A DNA stretch of 64,000 nt from Acidobacteriota bacterium (GTDB taxonomy: Bacteria; Acidobacteriota; Terriglobia; 20CM-2-55-15): contig JAJEEE010000024.1 of the NCBI GenBank assembly GCA_022821145.1, positions 1-64,000 on the forward strand. Direction: 5' to 3'. Position 1 is the first letter of the stretch; each line of letters starts with the position of its first letter. Below the pieces are notes generated by a model that saw only the letters and a list, made by a program, of their open reading frames with translations, had not been told where the DNA came from and ran no database searches. Position numbers and translations under genes: made by a program. Positions 43,290 through 51,355 of the stretch are shown here, piece by piece.

Positions 43290-44454
43290 GGGCCGGGTCC
43301 GTCGGGTACATCTTCTTCAGGACGGCCACCAGCTTCCGGTCCCGGGCGCGCCGCTGGCTGGCGATTCGAATATGGCGCGCGTCCATGCCGACCTTGTTGG
43401 TGCAGTCGCGGACGTACATGCGGTGCCGGCCGAGCAGCTCCGTCTGCACGTCGCGGGCCGTCGTGCCGATGGGGACGCGGACCAGGATGAAGTTGGCGCC
43501 GGTGGGGTAGACCTTCAGCGCCGGAATGCCGCCGAGTTCGCAGGCCAGCCACTGCGTATCGGCGATCACCTTGAGGCGCGACGTCTCGTACTGGCGCGCC
43601 GTGGCGGGCAGGAGCGACAGGAAGTACTCGGCCAGCGTGTTGACGTTCCAGACCGCCATGTGAGACCGGAGCCGCCGGATGACTTCCGGATTGCCGCTTG
43701 CGGCGTAACCCAGGCGGAGGCCCGGAACGCCGCAGTGCTTGCTCATGGAGCGAATGATCAGCAGGTTCGGGAACGCGCTCATGTGCGGCAGCAGGCTGGG
43801 AACGGGCGTGCCGGCGAAGTCGATGAAGCTCTCGTCCACGATCACGAGGTCGAGGAACGCCGCCTTCTTCAGGAATCGCCGCATCGCCCGCACGCTGAAG
43901 GTCTGCCCGGTCGGGTTGCCCGGGTTGATCACGAGCGCGGCCCGCAGTTTTCGTTCGCGGATCCATTCCAGGTAGGCGTCGAGGTCCATCCGGTAGTCGT
44001 TCTCGGGATCCAGGTAGTAGAGCTCGGAGACGGCGCGATCGCTGAGGTGTTGGACGTACTCGCTGAACGTCGGGACGGCGACGCCGATGCGGCGCATCAG
44101 GTGGTCCATCACCAGCGCGATGATCTCGGTCGCGCCGTTGCCGACGAGCAGGTGCTCGGCCGACACGCCCATGACGGCCGACAGGTGGCGTTCGCCCCGT
44201 CCGCGGGAGCTGCCCGGGTACGACGTGATCAGGTCGACGAAGCGGTCCCGCATCTTCCGAATCATTGCCGGCGTCGGGTAGTAGTGGTTGGCGATGTAGC
44301 AGAAGTCGATGATCCGCCGGGCCTCGTCCACGCCCACCAGCTCGATCAGGCTGGGTGAGTGCGTGGTCTCGGAAAAGAGGCGCCGGCGGTGGTCGTCCCG
44401 CGCGCGGGACCGTCCGGACGCCTTACCCGAAGACGCGACCGTAAGTCTCTTCAT
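43282..44454 (-). CDS. PLP-dependent class I/II aminotransferase, HisC/CobD-like
   Basis: A 390-residue fold-type I PLP enzyme. It has GNGATEII (phosphate-binding region, about 105-112), INPGNPTGQ (about 176-184), the Asp in IVDESFIDF (about 205-213), the Schiff-base K239 in RSMSKHCGVPGLRLGY, and the C-terminal Arg in HIRIASQ. The closest named groups are histidinol-phosphate aminotransferase and CobD; without his or cob neighbours the substrate is open. Its start overlaps the end of the selenoprotein-like gene by 32 bases. Confidence 0.85.
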   Translation of the reverse strand: MKRLTVASSGKASGRSRARDDHRRRLFSETTHSPSLIELVGVDEARRIIDFCYIANHYYPTPAMIRKMRDRFVDLITSYPGSSRGRGERHLSAVMGVSAEHLLVGNGATEIIALVMDHLMRRIGVAVPTFSEYVQHLSDRAVSELYYLDPENDYRMDLDAYLEWIRERKLRAALVINPGNPTGQTFSVRAMRRFLKKAAFLDLVIVDESFIDFAGTPVPSLLPHMSAFPNLLIIRSMSKHCGVPGLRLGYAASGNPEVIRRLRSHMAVWNVNTLAEYFLSLLPATARQYETSRLKVIADTQWLACELGGIPALKVYPTGANFILVRVPIGTTARDVQTELLGRHRMYVRDCTNKVGMDARHIRIASQRRARDRKLVAVLKKMYPTDPAHA

Positions 44455-44767
44455 CGAAGCCGACCAGCAGGGCGCGGCCCGTCCTCAGGGCGGGGGCCCG
44501 CAGCTTGCCGTTCCGGCAGATGGCGTCGAGGATCTCCTTCCGGGCCGGTTTCGTTTTTTTGAGGTCGAAGACGACGACCCGCTTGCCGACGGTGGCATAG
44601 ACCACGTCGACCCGCCCGACCAGATCCAGCGCTTCGGCTTCGGGCACGGCCGCCTTGCGGGCGTTGACTTCGTCGGCGACGGGGATCCCGCGGTTCGCAA
44701 GAAACTCCTGCGTTTTGCCGCACGTCTTTCAGGACGGTCGATGATAGCTCCAGTCGACTCGTGGCAT
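44423..44767 (-). CDS. Probable selenoprotein: ArsC/Spx-like thioredoxin-fold protein with UxxC
   Basis: Read from ATG 44767 through an in-frame TGA (44731-44729, codon 13) to the stop at 44423, the frame encodes 114 residues. It begins MPRVDWSYHRPS-U-KTC and goes on through GKTQEFLANRGIPV, VNARKAA, GKRVVVFDLKK, GKLRAPALR and LLVGFDEETYGRVFG. That is the complete plan of a small ArsC/Spx-like family (about 115 residues) which I recall with Cys at the TGA position (HRxxCxxC). A strong AGGAGG is placed before ATG 44767, which makes no sense if translation stopped after 12 codons. A SECIS-like hairpin follows the TGA. The alternative is a nonsense mutation at the redox Cys. It heads the operon continuing into the aminotransferase gene. 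Confidence 0.72.
44696..44712 (-). promoter_or_regulatory. SECIS-like hairpin downstream of the in-frame TGA
   Basis: On the minus strand CGCAGGA-GTT-TCTTGCG forms a 7-bp stem (one G-U pair) with a 3-base loop starting with G. The loop lies 23 bases after the TGA. A G at the start of the apical loop and a distance of roughly 16-37 bases are the usual features of bacterial SECIS elements. Confidence 0.5.
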
Positions 44768-44897
44768 GGCCGTTCCTCCTCGTCCGAGACGGTGCTCCGC
44801 AGCCTGACCCGGCTCGGGCGCCGCCGCGGTCCGGACAACGCATTGTAGCAGGCGTTCCGTCTTCGCGATCGCCGCCCGCCGTTCCGGCGCAAAACCG

Positions 44898-44927
44898 TTG
44901 GCGCGCCCGCCGATGCCGGTTTAAAAT
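44898..44927 (+). promoter_or_regulatory. Candidate promoter of module copy 3
   Basis: TTGGCG (44898-44903), an 18-base spacer and TAAAAT (44922-44927, 5 of 6) lie 55 bases before ATG 44983. The rest of the 215-base gap between the divergent genes shows nothing further. Confidence 0.45.
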
Positions 44928-44982
44928 CAGCGGTTGAACGTTGCCGTCCCCCAGGGGGCGGGTGCATCCGGACGGAGCGAAC

Positions 44983-45924
44983 ATGGCGCGGCGGCAGACT
45001 CGCAGGGAAATGTTGAAGACCGTCCTCGGCGGCGGGGTCGCGACGGCGCTCGGCGGGTCGGTTTTCGGCGCCGGCCGGGCGTCCCGTCGGGCGCAAACCG
45101 ATGCCGGCGAATCCATCGAACTGGGCGGCGGCGTGTTCGTCGTCCGCGTTCCCGGACAGGCCAACGTCGTGGCGCGGGCCGACGCCGACGGCGTCCTGCT
45201 CGTCGACGGCGGCTCCGCGGAGGGCTCGGAACGCGTTCTGGCCGCCGTCGACGGCGTCGCGGGCGATGGGCCGGTTCACACGCTGTTCAACACCCACTGG
45301 CATCCGGAGCAGACCGGGTCGAACGTCCGGCTGGGGGGCGAAGGCGCGACGATCATCGCGCAGGAGAACACGCGGCTGTGGCTGACGACGGACGTGACGT
45401 GGCCGTGGAACGGGCGGCGCTTCGAGCCGCTGCCCGAGATCGGACAGCCGAACCGGACTTTCTACGACGTCGGCGGCGATCTCCCCTCCGGCGTCCGGTA
45501 CGGGTATATCCCGGACGCGGCGCATACGGACGGCGACCTCTACGTCCACTTTCCCGAAGAGAACGTCCTTGCCGTCGGCGACGCCGTGTCGGGCGACGGG
45601 TGGCCTGTCGTCGACTGGTGGACGGGCGGATGGATCGGCGGCATCGTCGGCGGCATCGAACGCCTGATCGCGCTGGCGGACGCCGAGACGCGGATCGTGC
45701 CGGCCCGCGGCCCTGTCTTGGGGTTGACCGATCTCGAAGAGCAGTACGAGATGTACGGCGTCATCTATTCCCGGCTGTCGCAGTTGTTGAACAGCGGGCG
45801 CGGACCGGACGAGGCCGTCGACGCGCGCCCGACCGAGGAGTACGATGCCCGCATGGGGAATCCGGACGAGTTCGTGCGCCGCGCGTTCGAGAGCCAGTGG
45901 GCCTATCTGTCACCGGACGCCTGA
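44983..45924 (+). CDS. Tat-exported MBL-fold protein with altered metal site, module copy 3
   Basis: A 313-residue paralogue of the protein at 30134. It has a Tat leader (RRQTRREMLKTVLGG), H105-W-H107-P-E109-Q110 in place of HxHxDH, and H181 in AHTDGD. Unlike the other copy it keeps the bridging Asp (VGD200A). The last metal His position reads PARG instead of PGHG. So one metal site may be half intact, the other not. GGAG precedes the ATG. It is the first gene of a four-gene unit: MBL, DUF1592, DUF1552, ankyrin. Confidence 0.85.
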   Translation: MARRQTRREMLKTVLGGGVATALGGSVFGAGRASRRAQTDAGESIELGGGVFVVRVPGQANVVARADADGVLLVDGGSAEGSERVLAAVDGVAGDGPVHTLFNTHWHPEQTGSNVRLGGEGATIIAQENTRLWLTTDVTWPWNGRRFEPLPEIGQPNRTFYDVGGDLPSGVRYGYIPDAAHTDGDLYVHFPEENVLAVGDAVSGDGWPVVDWWTGGWIGGIVGGIERLIALADAETRIVPARGPVLGLTDLEEQYEMYGVIYSRLSQLLNSGRGPDEAVDARPTEEYDARMGNPDEFVRRAFESQWAYLSPDA

Positions 45925-45938
45925 GTGACCGGAGCGTT

Positions 45939-48365
45939 ATGAGAAAGACATCGATCGCATCCATGGCCGCCGCCGCGGCCGTTCTGTCGGCCGCCATGTG
46001 GGCCCCGGTTTCGGGCGCGCCCGTCCGGCAGGCGCCCGGATTGGAGACGCCGCTGGCCACCGTCAACCAGTATTGCGTCGGTTGTCACAACGACCGCGCG
46101 CTGACGGCCGGTCTCAGTTTCGAGGGGATGACCCCCGGCGACATCGCCGAACGCCCCGACGTGTTCGAGATGGCCGTGCGGAAGCTGAACGGGCGCGTCA
46201 TGCCGCCGCCCGGCGCGCCGCAGCCGGACGCGGCCGAATCGCGTGCGCTGGCGGCATGGCTCGAGGAATCGCTGGACGCGGCCGAGGGCGCAGCGCACGT
46301 GCCCGACGCGCTCGTCCTGCACCGCCTCAACCGCAAGGAGTACCAGAACGCGGTCCGGGACCTGCTGGCCGTCGAGATCGACGCCGAAGAGCTGCTGCCC
46401 GAGGACGACACGGTCGAGGGCTTCGACAACATCGCCGACACGCTGCAGGTGTCGCCGTCGTTCATCGAGCAGTACGTCATCGCGGCCCGCGCGGTGGCCC
46501 AGCGTGCCGTCGGGCAACCGAACGCGCGGCCGGGTGGCTGGAGTTTCCGAGCGGGGCCCGGCACGCAGATGAGCCATGTGGCGGGCCTGCCCCTGGGCAC
46601 CCGGGGCGGCATCCTGGCCGAGGTCGATCTCCCGGCCGACGGCGAGTACCAGATCGACGTGGCCGACATGGCGACGCATATCTGGGGCAACGGCATGGAG
46701 TTCGAGAACACGCTGGTCGTGACCCTCGACAACCGGATCGTGTACGAGACGGTCGTGGGCGGTGAAGAGGACATGAAGCTCTACGACCAGGTGCAGGACG
46801 GGGCGCTGGACCGGGTGAACGTACGGCTCAAGAACATCCGCTTCTTCGCGACGGCCGGCCCCCACAGGATCGGCGTCACGTTCAGGCGCCGGACCTTCGC
46901 CGCGTCCGACGACCGGCTGCAGCGGTTCGTGCCCGGCGGCGGACAGGAGCGCATGTACCGCGTCAACTCGTTCCAGCTCCTGGGTCCGTTCGACGCGGCG
47001 GGCGTGAGCGCGACGCCGAGCCGCGAGCGCATCTTCATCTGCCACCCCGACGATGGCGCCGATCCCGAAGCGTGCGCCGAGGACATCATCCGGTCCCTGG
47101 CGCGCCGCGCGTACCGGCGTCCGGTGACCGGCGACGACGTCGCCGAGATCCGCGGCTACTACGAATACGGCCTCGCCTCGGGCGGCTTAGAGGAAGGCGT
47201 CCGCAGCGCCGTCACCGGCATCCTGGCAAGCCCGTACTTCCTGTACCGCGCCGAGCCCGTTCCCCCCGGACTGGCGCCGGGCGAGATCTACGCCGTCGAC
47301 GATCTCGCGCTCGCCTCCCGGCTTTCGTTCTTCCTGTGGAATTCGGTTCCCGACGACGCGCTGCTCGATGGGGCCGCGGCGGGCGCGCTCCGCGAACCCG
47401 AGACGCTCGAAGCCGAGGTGCGGCGCATGCTCGCCGACCCGCGCTCGGAGACGCTCGCGAGCAACTTCGTCCACCAGATGCTCGACATGAAGCGCCTGGA
47501 CGAGGTCGTGCCCGACGCGGTCGTGTTCCCGTACGCCGCCGGCCGGGGCGACCCGCGCCCGGGTTTCCGGACCGAGCTGACGCTGTTCGCCAAGAGCATC
47601 TTCGACGAGGACCGCAGCGTCACGGACCTCCTGACGGCGACCCACACGTACCTGGACGAGCGCATCGCTCTGCATTACGGCGTCACCGGCGTCAAGGGCG
47701 ACCGGTTCCGCCGGGTGGAGCTGGCCGACTCGGCGCGCTGGGGCCTGCTCGGCAAGGGCGCCGTCCTGATGGCGGCCGCCTACCCGAACCGCACGTCGCC
47801 GGTCCTGAGGGGCGCGTTCATCCTGGAGCACATCCAGGGCGTGCCGCCGGCGACGCCGCCGCCGGAGGTCGAGGCCCTCAACGAGAACGACATCGGGACG
47901 ACCAACGCGTTGACGGTCCGCGAGATGATCGCGCGTCACCGGGCCAGCCCGGCCTGCTATTCCTGCCACGCGGTGATGGACCCGCTGGGTTTCGCGCTCG
48001 AGAACTTCGATGCGACGGGGATGTGGAGAGACCGGGACCGCTATGCCGGCGTCGGGATCGATTCCGCGGGCGAGTTGCCCGACGGGACGCCGCTGGCGGG
48101 GCCCGACGACCTGCGCGCGGCGCTCATGCGCGAGCCGGAACGGTGGGTGCAGACCTTCACCGAGCGGCTGCTCGTCTACGCGACGGGGCGCACGCTGGAA
48201 CATCACGACATGCCGACGGTGCGCCGGATCGTGCGCGACGCGGCCGGGCGGAACTACCGTTTCTCGGACCTGGTCCTCGGCGTGGTCCGGAGCGACCAGT
48301 TCCGGATGCGTCGGGCGCCGTCGGCCGTAGAGACGGCGTTCGTGGAATCGGGGGCCGTAAACTGA
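45939..48365 (+). CDS. DUF1592-type exported diheme-cytochrome-like protein, module copy 3
   Basis: An 808-residue protein with a signal peptide (MRKTSIASMAAAAAVL to SGAP) and CxxCH motifs at C46-H50 (CVGCHN) and C673-H677 (CYSCHA). The family's internal stretches are VLHRLNRKEYQNAVRDLLAVE, GFDNIADTLQ, ASRLSFFLWNSVPDDALLD and VMDPLGFALENFD. GGAG precedes ATG 45939. The frame is open about 1 kb upstream without coding sense. It is most similar to copy 2, with the same AVRKLNGRVMPPPGAP-type N-terminal region. Confidence 0.9.
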   Translation: MRKTSIASMAAAAAVLSAAMWAPVSGAPVRQAPGLETPLATVNQYCVGCHNDRALTAGLSFEGMTPGDIAERPDVFEMAVRKLNGRVMPPPGAPQPDAAESRALAAWLEESLDAAEGAAHVPDALVLHRLNRKEYQNAVRDLLAVEIDAEELLPEDDTVEGFDNIADTLQVSPSFIEQYVIAARAVAQRAVGQPNARPGGWSFRAGPGTQMSHVAGLPLGTRGGILAEVDLPADGEYQIDVADMATHIWGNGMEFENTLVVTLDNRIVYETVVGGEEDMKLYDQVQDGALDRVNVRLKNIRFFATAGPHRIGVTFRRRTFAASDDRLQRFVPGGGQERMYRVNSFQLLGPFDAAGVSATPSRERIFICHPDDGADPEACAEDIIRSLARRAYRRPVTGDDVAEIRGYYEYGLASGGLEEGVRSAVTGILASPYFLYRAEPVPPGLAPGEIYAVDDLALASRLSFFLWNSVPDDALLDGAAAGALREPETLEAEVRRMLADPRSETLASNFVHQMLDMKRLDEVVPDAVVFPYAAGRGDPRPGFRTELTLFAKSIFDEDRSVTDLLTATHTYLDERIALHYGVTGVKGDRFRRVELADSARWGLLGKGAVLMAAAYPNRTSPVLRGAFILEHIQGVPPATPPPEVEALNENDIGTTNALTVREMIARHRASPACYSCHAVMDPLGFALENFDATGMWRDRDRYAGVGIDSAGELPDGTPLAGPDDLRAALMREPERWVQTFTERLLVYATGRTLEHHDMPTVRRIVRDAAGRNYRFSDLVLGVVRSDQFRMRRAPSAVETAFVESGAVN

Positions 48366-48424
48366 TATAACGCCCTCATCCGCCGCGAGCGCGTTCGGAG
48401 ACCGCGGCTTTCGGAGAAAACGAG

Positions 48425-49711
48425 ATGTACATCGCCAAGAAGCATCTTTCACGTCGTACGGTGTTGCGAGGCATGGGGGCCAGCATCGCGCTGCCGCTCC
48501 TGGATGCGATGAATCCGGCCGCGACCGCCTGGGCCCAGACCCCGGCGGGAGCGACGCCGTCCCGTTTCGCGTTCGTCGGCTTTCCGCACGGCGCCGTGAT
48601 GGACCGGTGGTCGCCCGCCCAGGCCGGCTCGGACTACGCCATGTCGACGATCCTGGAGCCGCTGGCGCCGTTCCGCGAGCACCTGACGATCGTCTCGGGG
48701 CTCCGGAACCGGCCCGCCGAGACCCCGGAGCCGCACGGCCACGTCGAGATGACGTGGCTGAGCTGCGTGACGCCCTGGGACTTCGGCGTCATCCATCCGG
48801 AAGCCGGGGTCACGGCCGACCAGTTCATCGCCCGTCATATCGGCCGCGAAACGCGCCTGCCTTCTCTCGAGCTCACCACGTCGCAGAACGGGGCCCGGCT
48901 CGCCTGGCGGACGCCGAAGCAGCCGCTGCCGCAGGAAGGCAATCCGCGCGCCGTTTTCTACAAGCTGTTCGGACAGGGCGACACGGAGGCGGAACGCGCC
49001 GCGATCCTGGCCGAGACCGGCAGCATCCTGGACCGCGTTCAGGGCCAGGCGGCGAGGCTTCAGGCCGACCTCGGCGTCGGCGACCGCGTCGTCGTCGGCG
49101 ACTATCTCGACTCGGTCCGCGAGATCGAGAGGCGCGTGGAGATGGCTTCCGGCCAGGACAACAGCGCGTTGGACATCCCGGACGCGCCGGTCGGTCGGCC
49201 GAACGACCTGACCGAGCACTTCCGGCTCATGTTCGACCTGATGGCCTTGGCGTTCCAGGCCGACCTGACGCGCGTGATCACGTTCTCGATGGACCGCGAA
49301 GCCAGCATGCGGACCTACACGAACCTGGGCATTTCCGAGGCGTTCCATCCGCTCTCGCACCACGGCAACAACCCGCAGAAGCTGGAACGACTCGCACAGA
49401 TCCAGCGCTACCACACCGAGGTGTTCACGCCGTTCGTCGAGCGCCTGGCTCAGACGGCGGAAGCGGAAGGCACGGTCCTGGACCACTCCACGATCCTGTT
49501 CGGCAGCAACATGTCCAACAGCGACCGGCACAACAACGACCCGTTGCCGTCGGCCATCCTCGGTCACGCGCACGGCAACATCCGGGGCGGCCAGCACCTG
49601 AGCTACCCGCAGGACACGCGCTTCTCCGACCTGCTGGTCACGCTGTTCGACCGGAACGACATTCCCGTGGAGTCCATCGGCGACAGCGGCGGCACGCTGT
49701 CGGAGGTGTAG
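48425..49711 (+). CDS. DUF1552 (HXXSHH) family Tat-exported protein, module copy 3
   Basis: A 428-residue protein with a Tat leader (SRRTVLRGMG, ASIALPLLDAMNPAA), the signature H308-P-L-S-H-H313, and LFGSNMSNSDRHNNDPLPSA-like C-terminal landmarks. Unlike the other copies it lacks the cysteines in the middle region (the CEP/CGEGYSC-like loop is missing). It starts 59 bases after the DUF1592 stop, slightly further than in other copies, with a GGAGA site before the ATG. Confidence 0.9.
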   Translation: MYIAKKHLSRRTVLRGMGASIALPLLDAMNPAATAWAQTPAGATPSRFAFVGFPHGAVMDRWSPAQAGSDYAMSTILEPLAPFREHLTIVSGLRNRPAETPEPHGHVEMTWLSCVTPWDFGVIHPEAGVTADQFIARHIGRETRLPSLELTTSQNGARLAWRTPKQPLPQEGNPRAVFYKLFGQGDTEAERAAILAETGSILDRVQGQAARLQADLGVGDRVVVGDYLDSVREIERRVEMASGQDNSALDIPDAPVGRPNDLTEHFRLMFDLMALAFQADLTRVITFSMDREASMRTYTNLGISEAFHPLSHHGNNPQKLERLAQIQRYHTEVFTPFVERLAQTAEAEGTVLDHSTILFGSNMSNSDRHNNDPLPSAILGHAHGNIRGGQHLSYPQDTRFSDLLVTLFDRNDIPVESIGDSGGTLSEV

Positions 49712-49716
49712 CCCGC

Positions 49717-51339
49717 ATGCGCCCGTTCCGATCCGGCGCCGGGTTGGCCGCCATCATCGGCTCCCTCGCACTGTCGATCCCGGTTTCCGCCCAGACGCCG
49801 CTGCTGGACGCGGCCGAAGCCGGCAACCGCGCCCAGGCGTTGCGGCTGATCGCCGAGGGCGCGGACCCGAACGCGCCGGGACCGGACGGCGCCACCGCGT
49901 TGATGTGGGCCGCCTATCATGACGATGCCGAGCTGGTCCGGGCGCTGATCCGGGCCGGCGCCGACGCCGGCCTGCGGAACGACTTCGGCACGTCCGCGAT
50001 CACCGAGGCCGCCATCATCGGCTCGGCCCCGGTCATCGAGGCGTTACTGGAAGCCGGCGTCGACCCCGACACGCGGAATCCCGAAGGCGAGACGCCCTTG
50101 ATGGCGGTGGCGCGCAGTGGACAGGTCGCCGCCGCGCGCCTGCTCCTGGACGCCGGCGCCGACGTGAACGCCGTCGAGGCGTGGGGCGCGCAGTCGGCCG
50201 TGATGTGGGCCGCGGCGTACAGTCAGCCCGAGATGGTGGGTTTTCTGGCGTCCCGCGGCGCCGACGTCGACGCCCGCGGCGTCATCCGGCAGTGGGAACG
50301 CAAGACGATCACGGAGCCCCGTCCCAAGGACATGAACAAGGGCGGGTTCACGCCCCTGCTCTACGCGGCGCGCGAAGGCTGCGTCGAGTGCGCCCGGCGC
50401 CTGATCGAAGCCGGCGCGGACCCGGACCTGGCCGATCCGGAACGCGTCACGCCGCTCAACATGGCGCTGCTCAACCTGCACTTCGACTTCGCGGCGTACA
50501 TGATCCAGGCCGGCGCCGACGTCGACAAGTGGGACCTCTTCGGCCGGTACCCGTTGTACATGGCCGCCGACGTCCACACGCTGCCGGTCAAGGGGAACGG
50601 CGCGATGGCCGTCATCCCGAGCCCGGACGAGACGACGGCGCTCCAGGTGGCCCGGATGCTGGTGGAGGCCGGCGCCGACCCGAACTTGCGCCTGAAGCGC
50701 CGTCCGCCGTATCGCGACGTCCCGCAGGACCGCGGCGGCGACGGGATCCTGGCCCAGGGCGCCACGGCGCTGCTGCGCGCGGCGCGCGCCGGCGACGCTC
50801 CGTTCGTCGCGCTACTGCTCGAGGCCGGCGCCGACGTCGACCTGCCGAGCAAGGAAGGGGTGACGCCGCTGATGGCCGCCGCCGGCGTCGAGTTCGGCTC
50901 GCGCGTCACGCGCGGGCGGAACCGCACCGAGGACGGCGTCCTGGCGACGATGCAACTGCTGATCGACGCGGGCGCCGACGTCAACGCCCGCAACGTGACC
51001 GAACCCCGGCGCGTCGTCCCGCAGGGCGCGTCCCAACGGGCGGCGGGTTTCGGCCGCCGGCGCGGCAGCCAGGTCCCCAGCCCGTTCGCGGTGCCTCACC
51101 AGACCGCGCTGCACGGGGCGGCGGGACGCGGGTATACGGCTTTCGTCGAGTTGCTGGCCGCGAACGGCGCGGACCTGGAAGCCCGGGACGCCAACGGCCG
51201 GACACCGCTCGACCTGGCGCGCGGAGGCGTCAACCTGGGCGGGTTCGGCGCGCCGCCCCCGGAGCCGTTCCCCGAGTCGGCCGCCCTGTTGGAGTCGTTG
51301 ATGGCGGAGCGGGGAATTCCCGTTCCGGCCCCGGAATAG
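49717..51339 (+). CDS. Exported ankyrin-repeat protein, module copy 3
   Basis: A 540-residue protein with a signal peptide (MRPFRSGAGLAAIIGSLAL to SAQT) and about twelve ankyrin repeats (ALMWAAYHDDAELVRALIRAGAD, PLMAVARSGQVAAARLLLDAGAD and so on). A basic insert (about 430-450, RVVPQGASQRAAGFGRRRGS) precedes the last two repeats. ATG 49717 lies five bases after the DUF1552 stop, with CGGAGGT in the end of that gene serving as ribosome site. The repeat array is close to that of copy 2, sharing MNKGGFTPLLYAAREGCVEC-like wording and DKWDLFGRYP. Confidence 0.88.
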   Translation: MRPFRSGAGLAAIIGSLALSIPVSAQTPLLDAAEAGNRAQALRLIAEGADPNAPGPDGATALMWAAYHDDAELVRALIRAGADAGLRNDFGTSAITEAAIIGSAPVIEALLEAGVDPDTRNPEGETPLMAVARSGQVAAARLLLDAGADVNAVEAWGAQSAVMWAAAYSQPEMVGFLASRGADVDARGVIRQWERKTITEPRPKDMNKGGFTPLLYAAREGCVECARRLIEAGADPDLADPERVTPLNMALLNLHFDFAAYMIQAGADVDKWDLFGRYPLYMAADVHTLPVKGNGAMAVIPSPDETTALQVARMLVEAGADPNLRLKRRPPYRDVPQDRGGDGILAQGATALLRAARAGDAPFVALLLEAGADVDLPSKEGVTPLMAAAGVEFGSRVTRGRNRTEDGVLATMQLLIDAGADVNARNVTEPRRVVPQGASQRAAGFGRRRGSQVPSPFAVPHQTALHGAAGRGYTAFVELLAANGADLEARDANGRTPLDLARGGVNLGGFGAPPPEPFPESAALLESLMAERGIPVPAPE

Positions 51340-51355
51340 CGCCCGTCCGGCCGAC

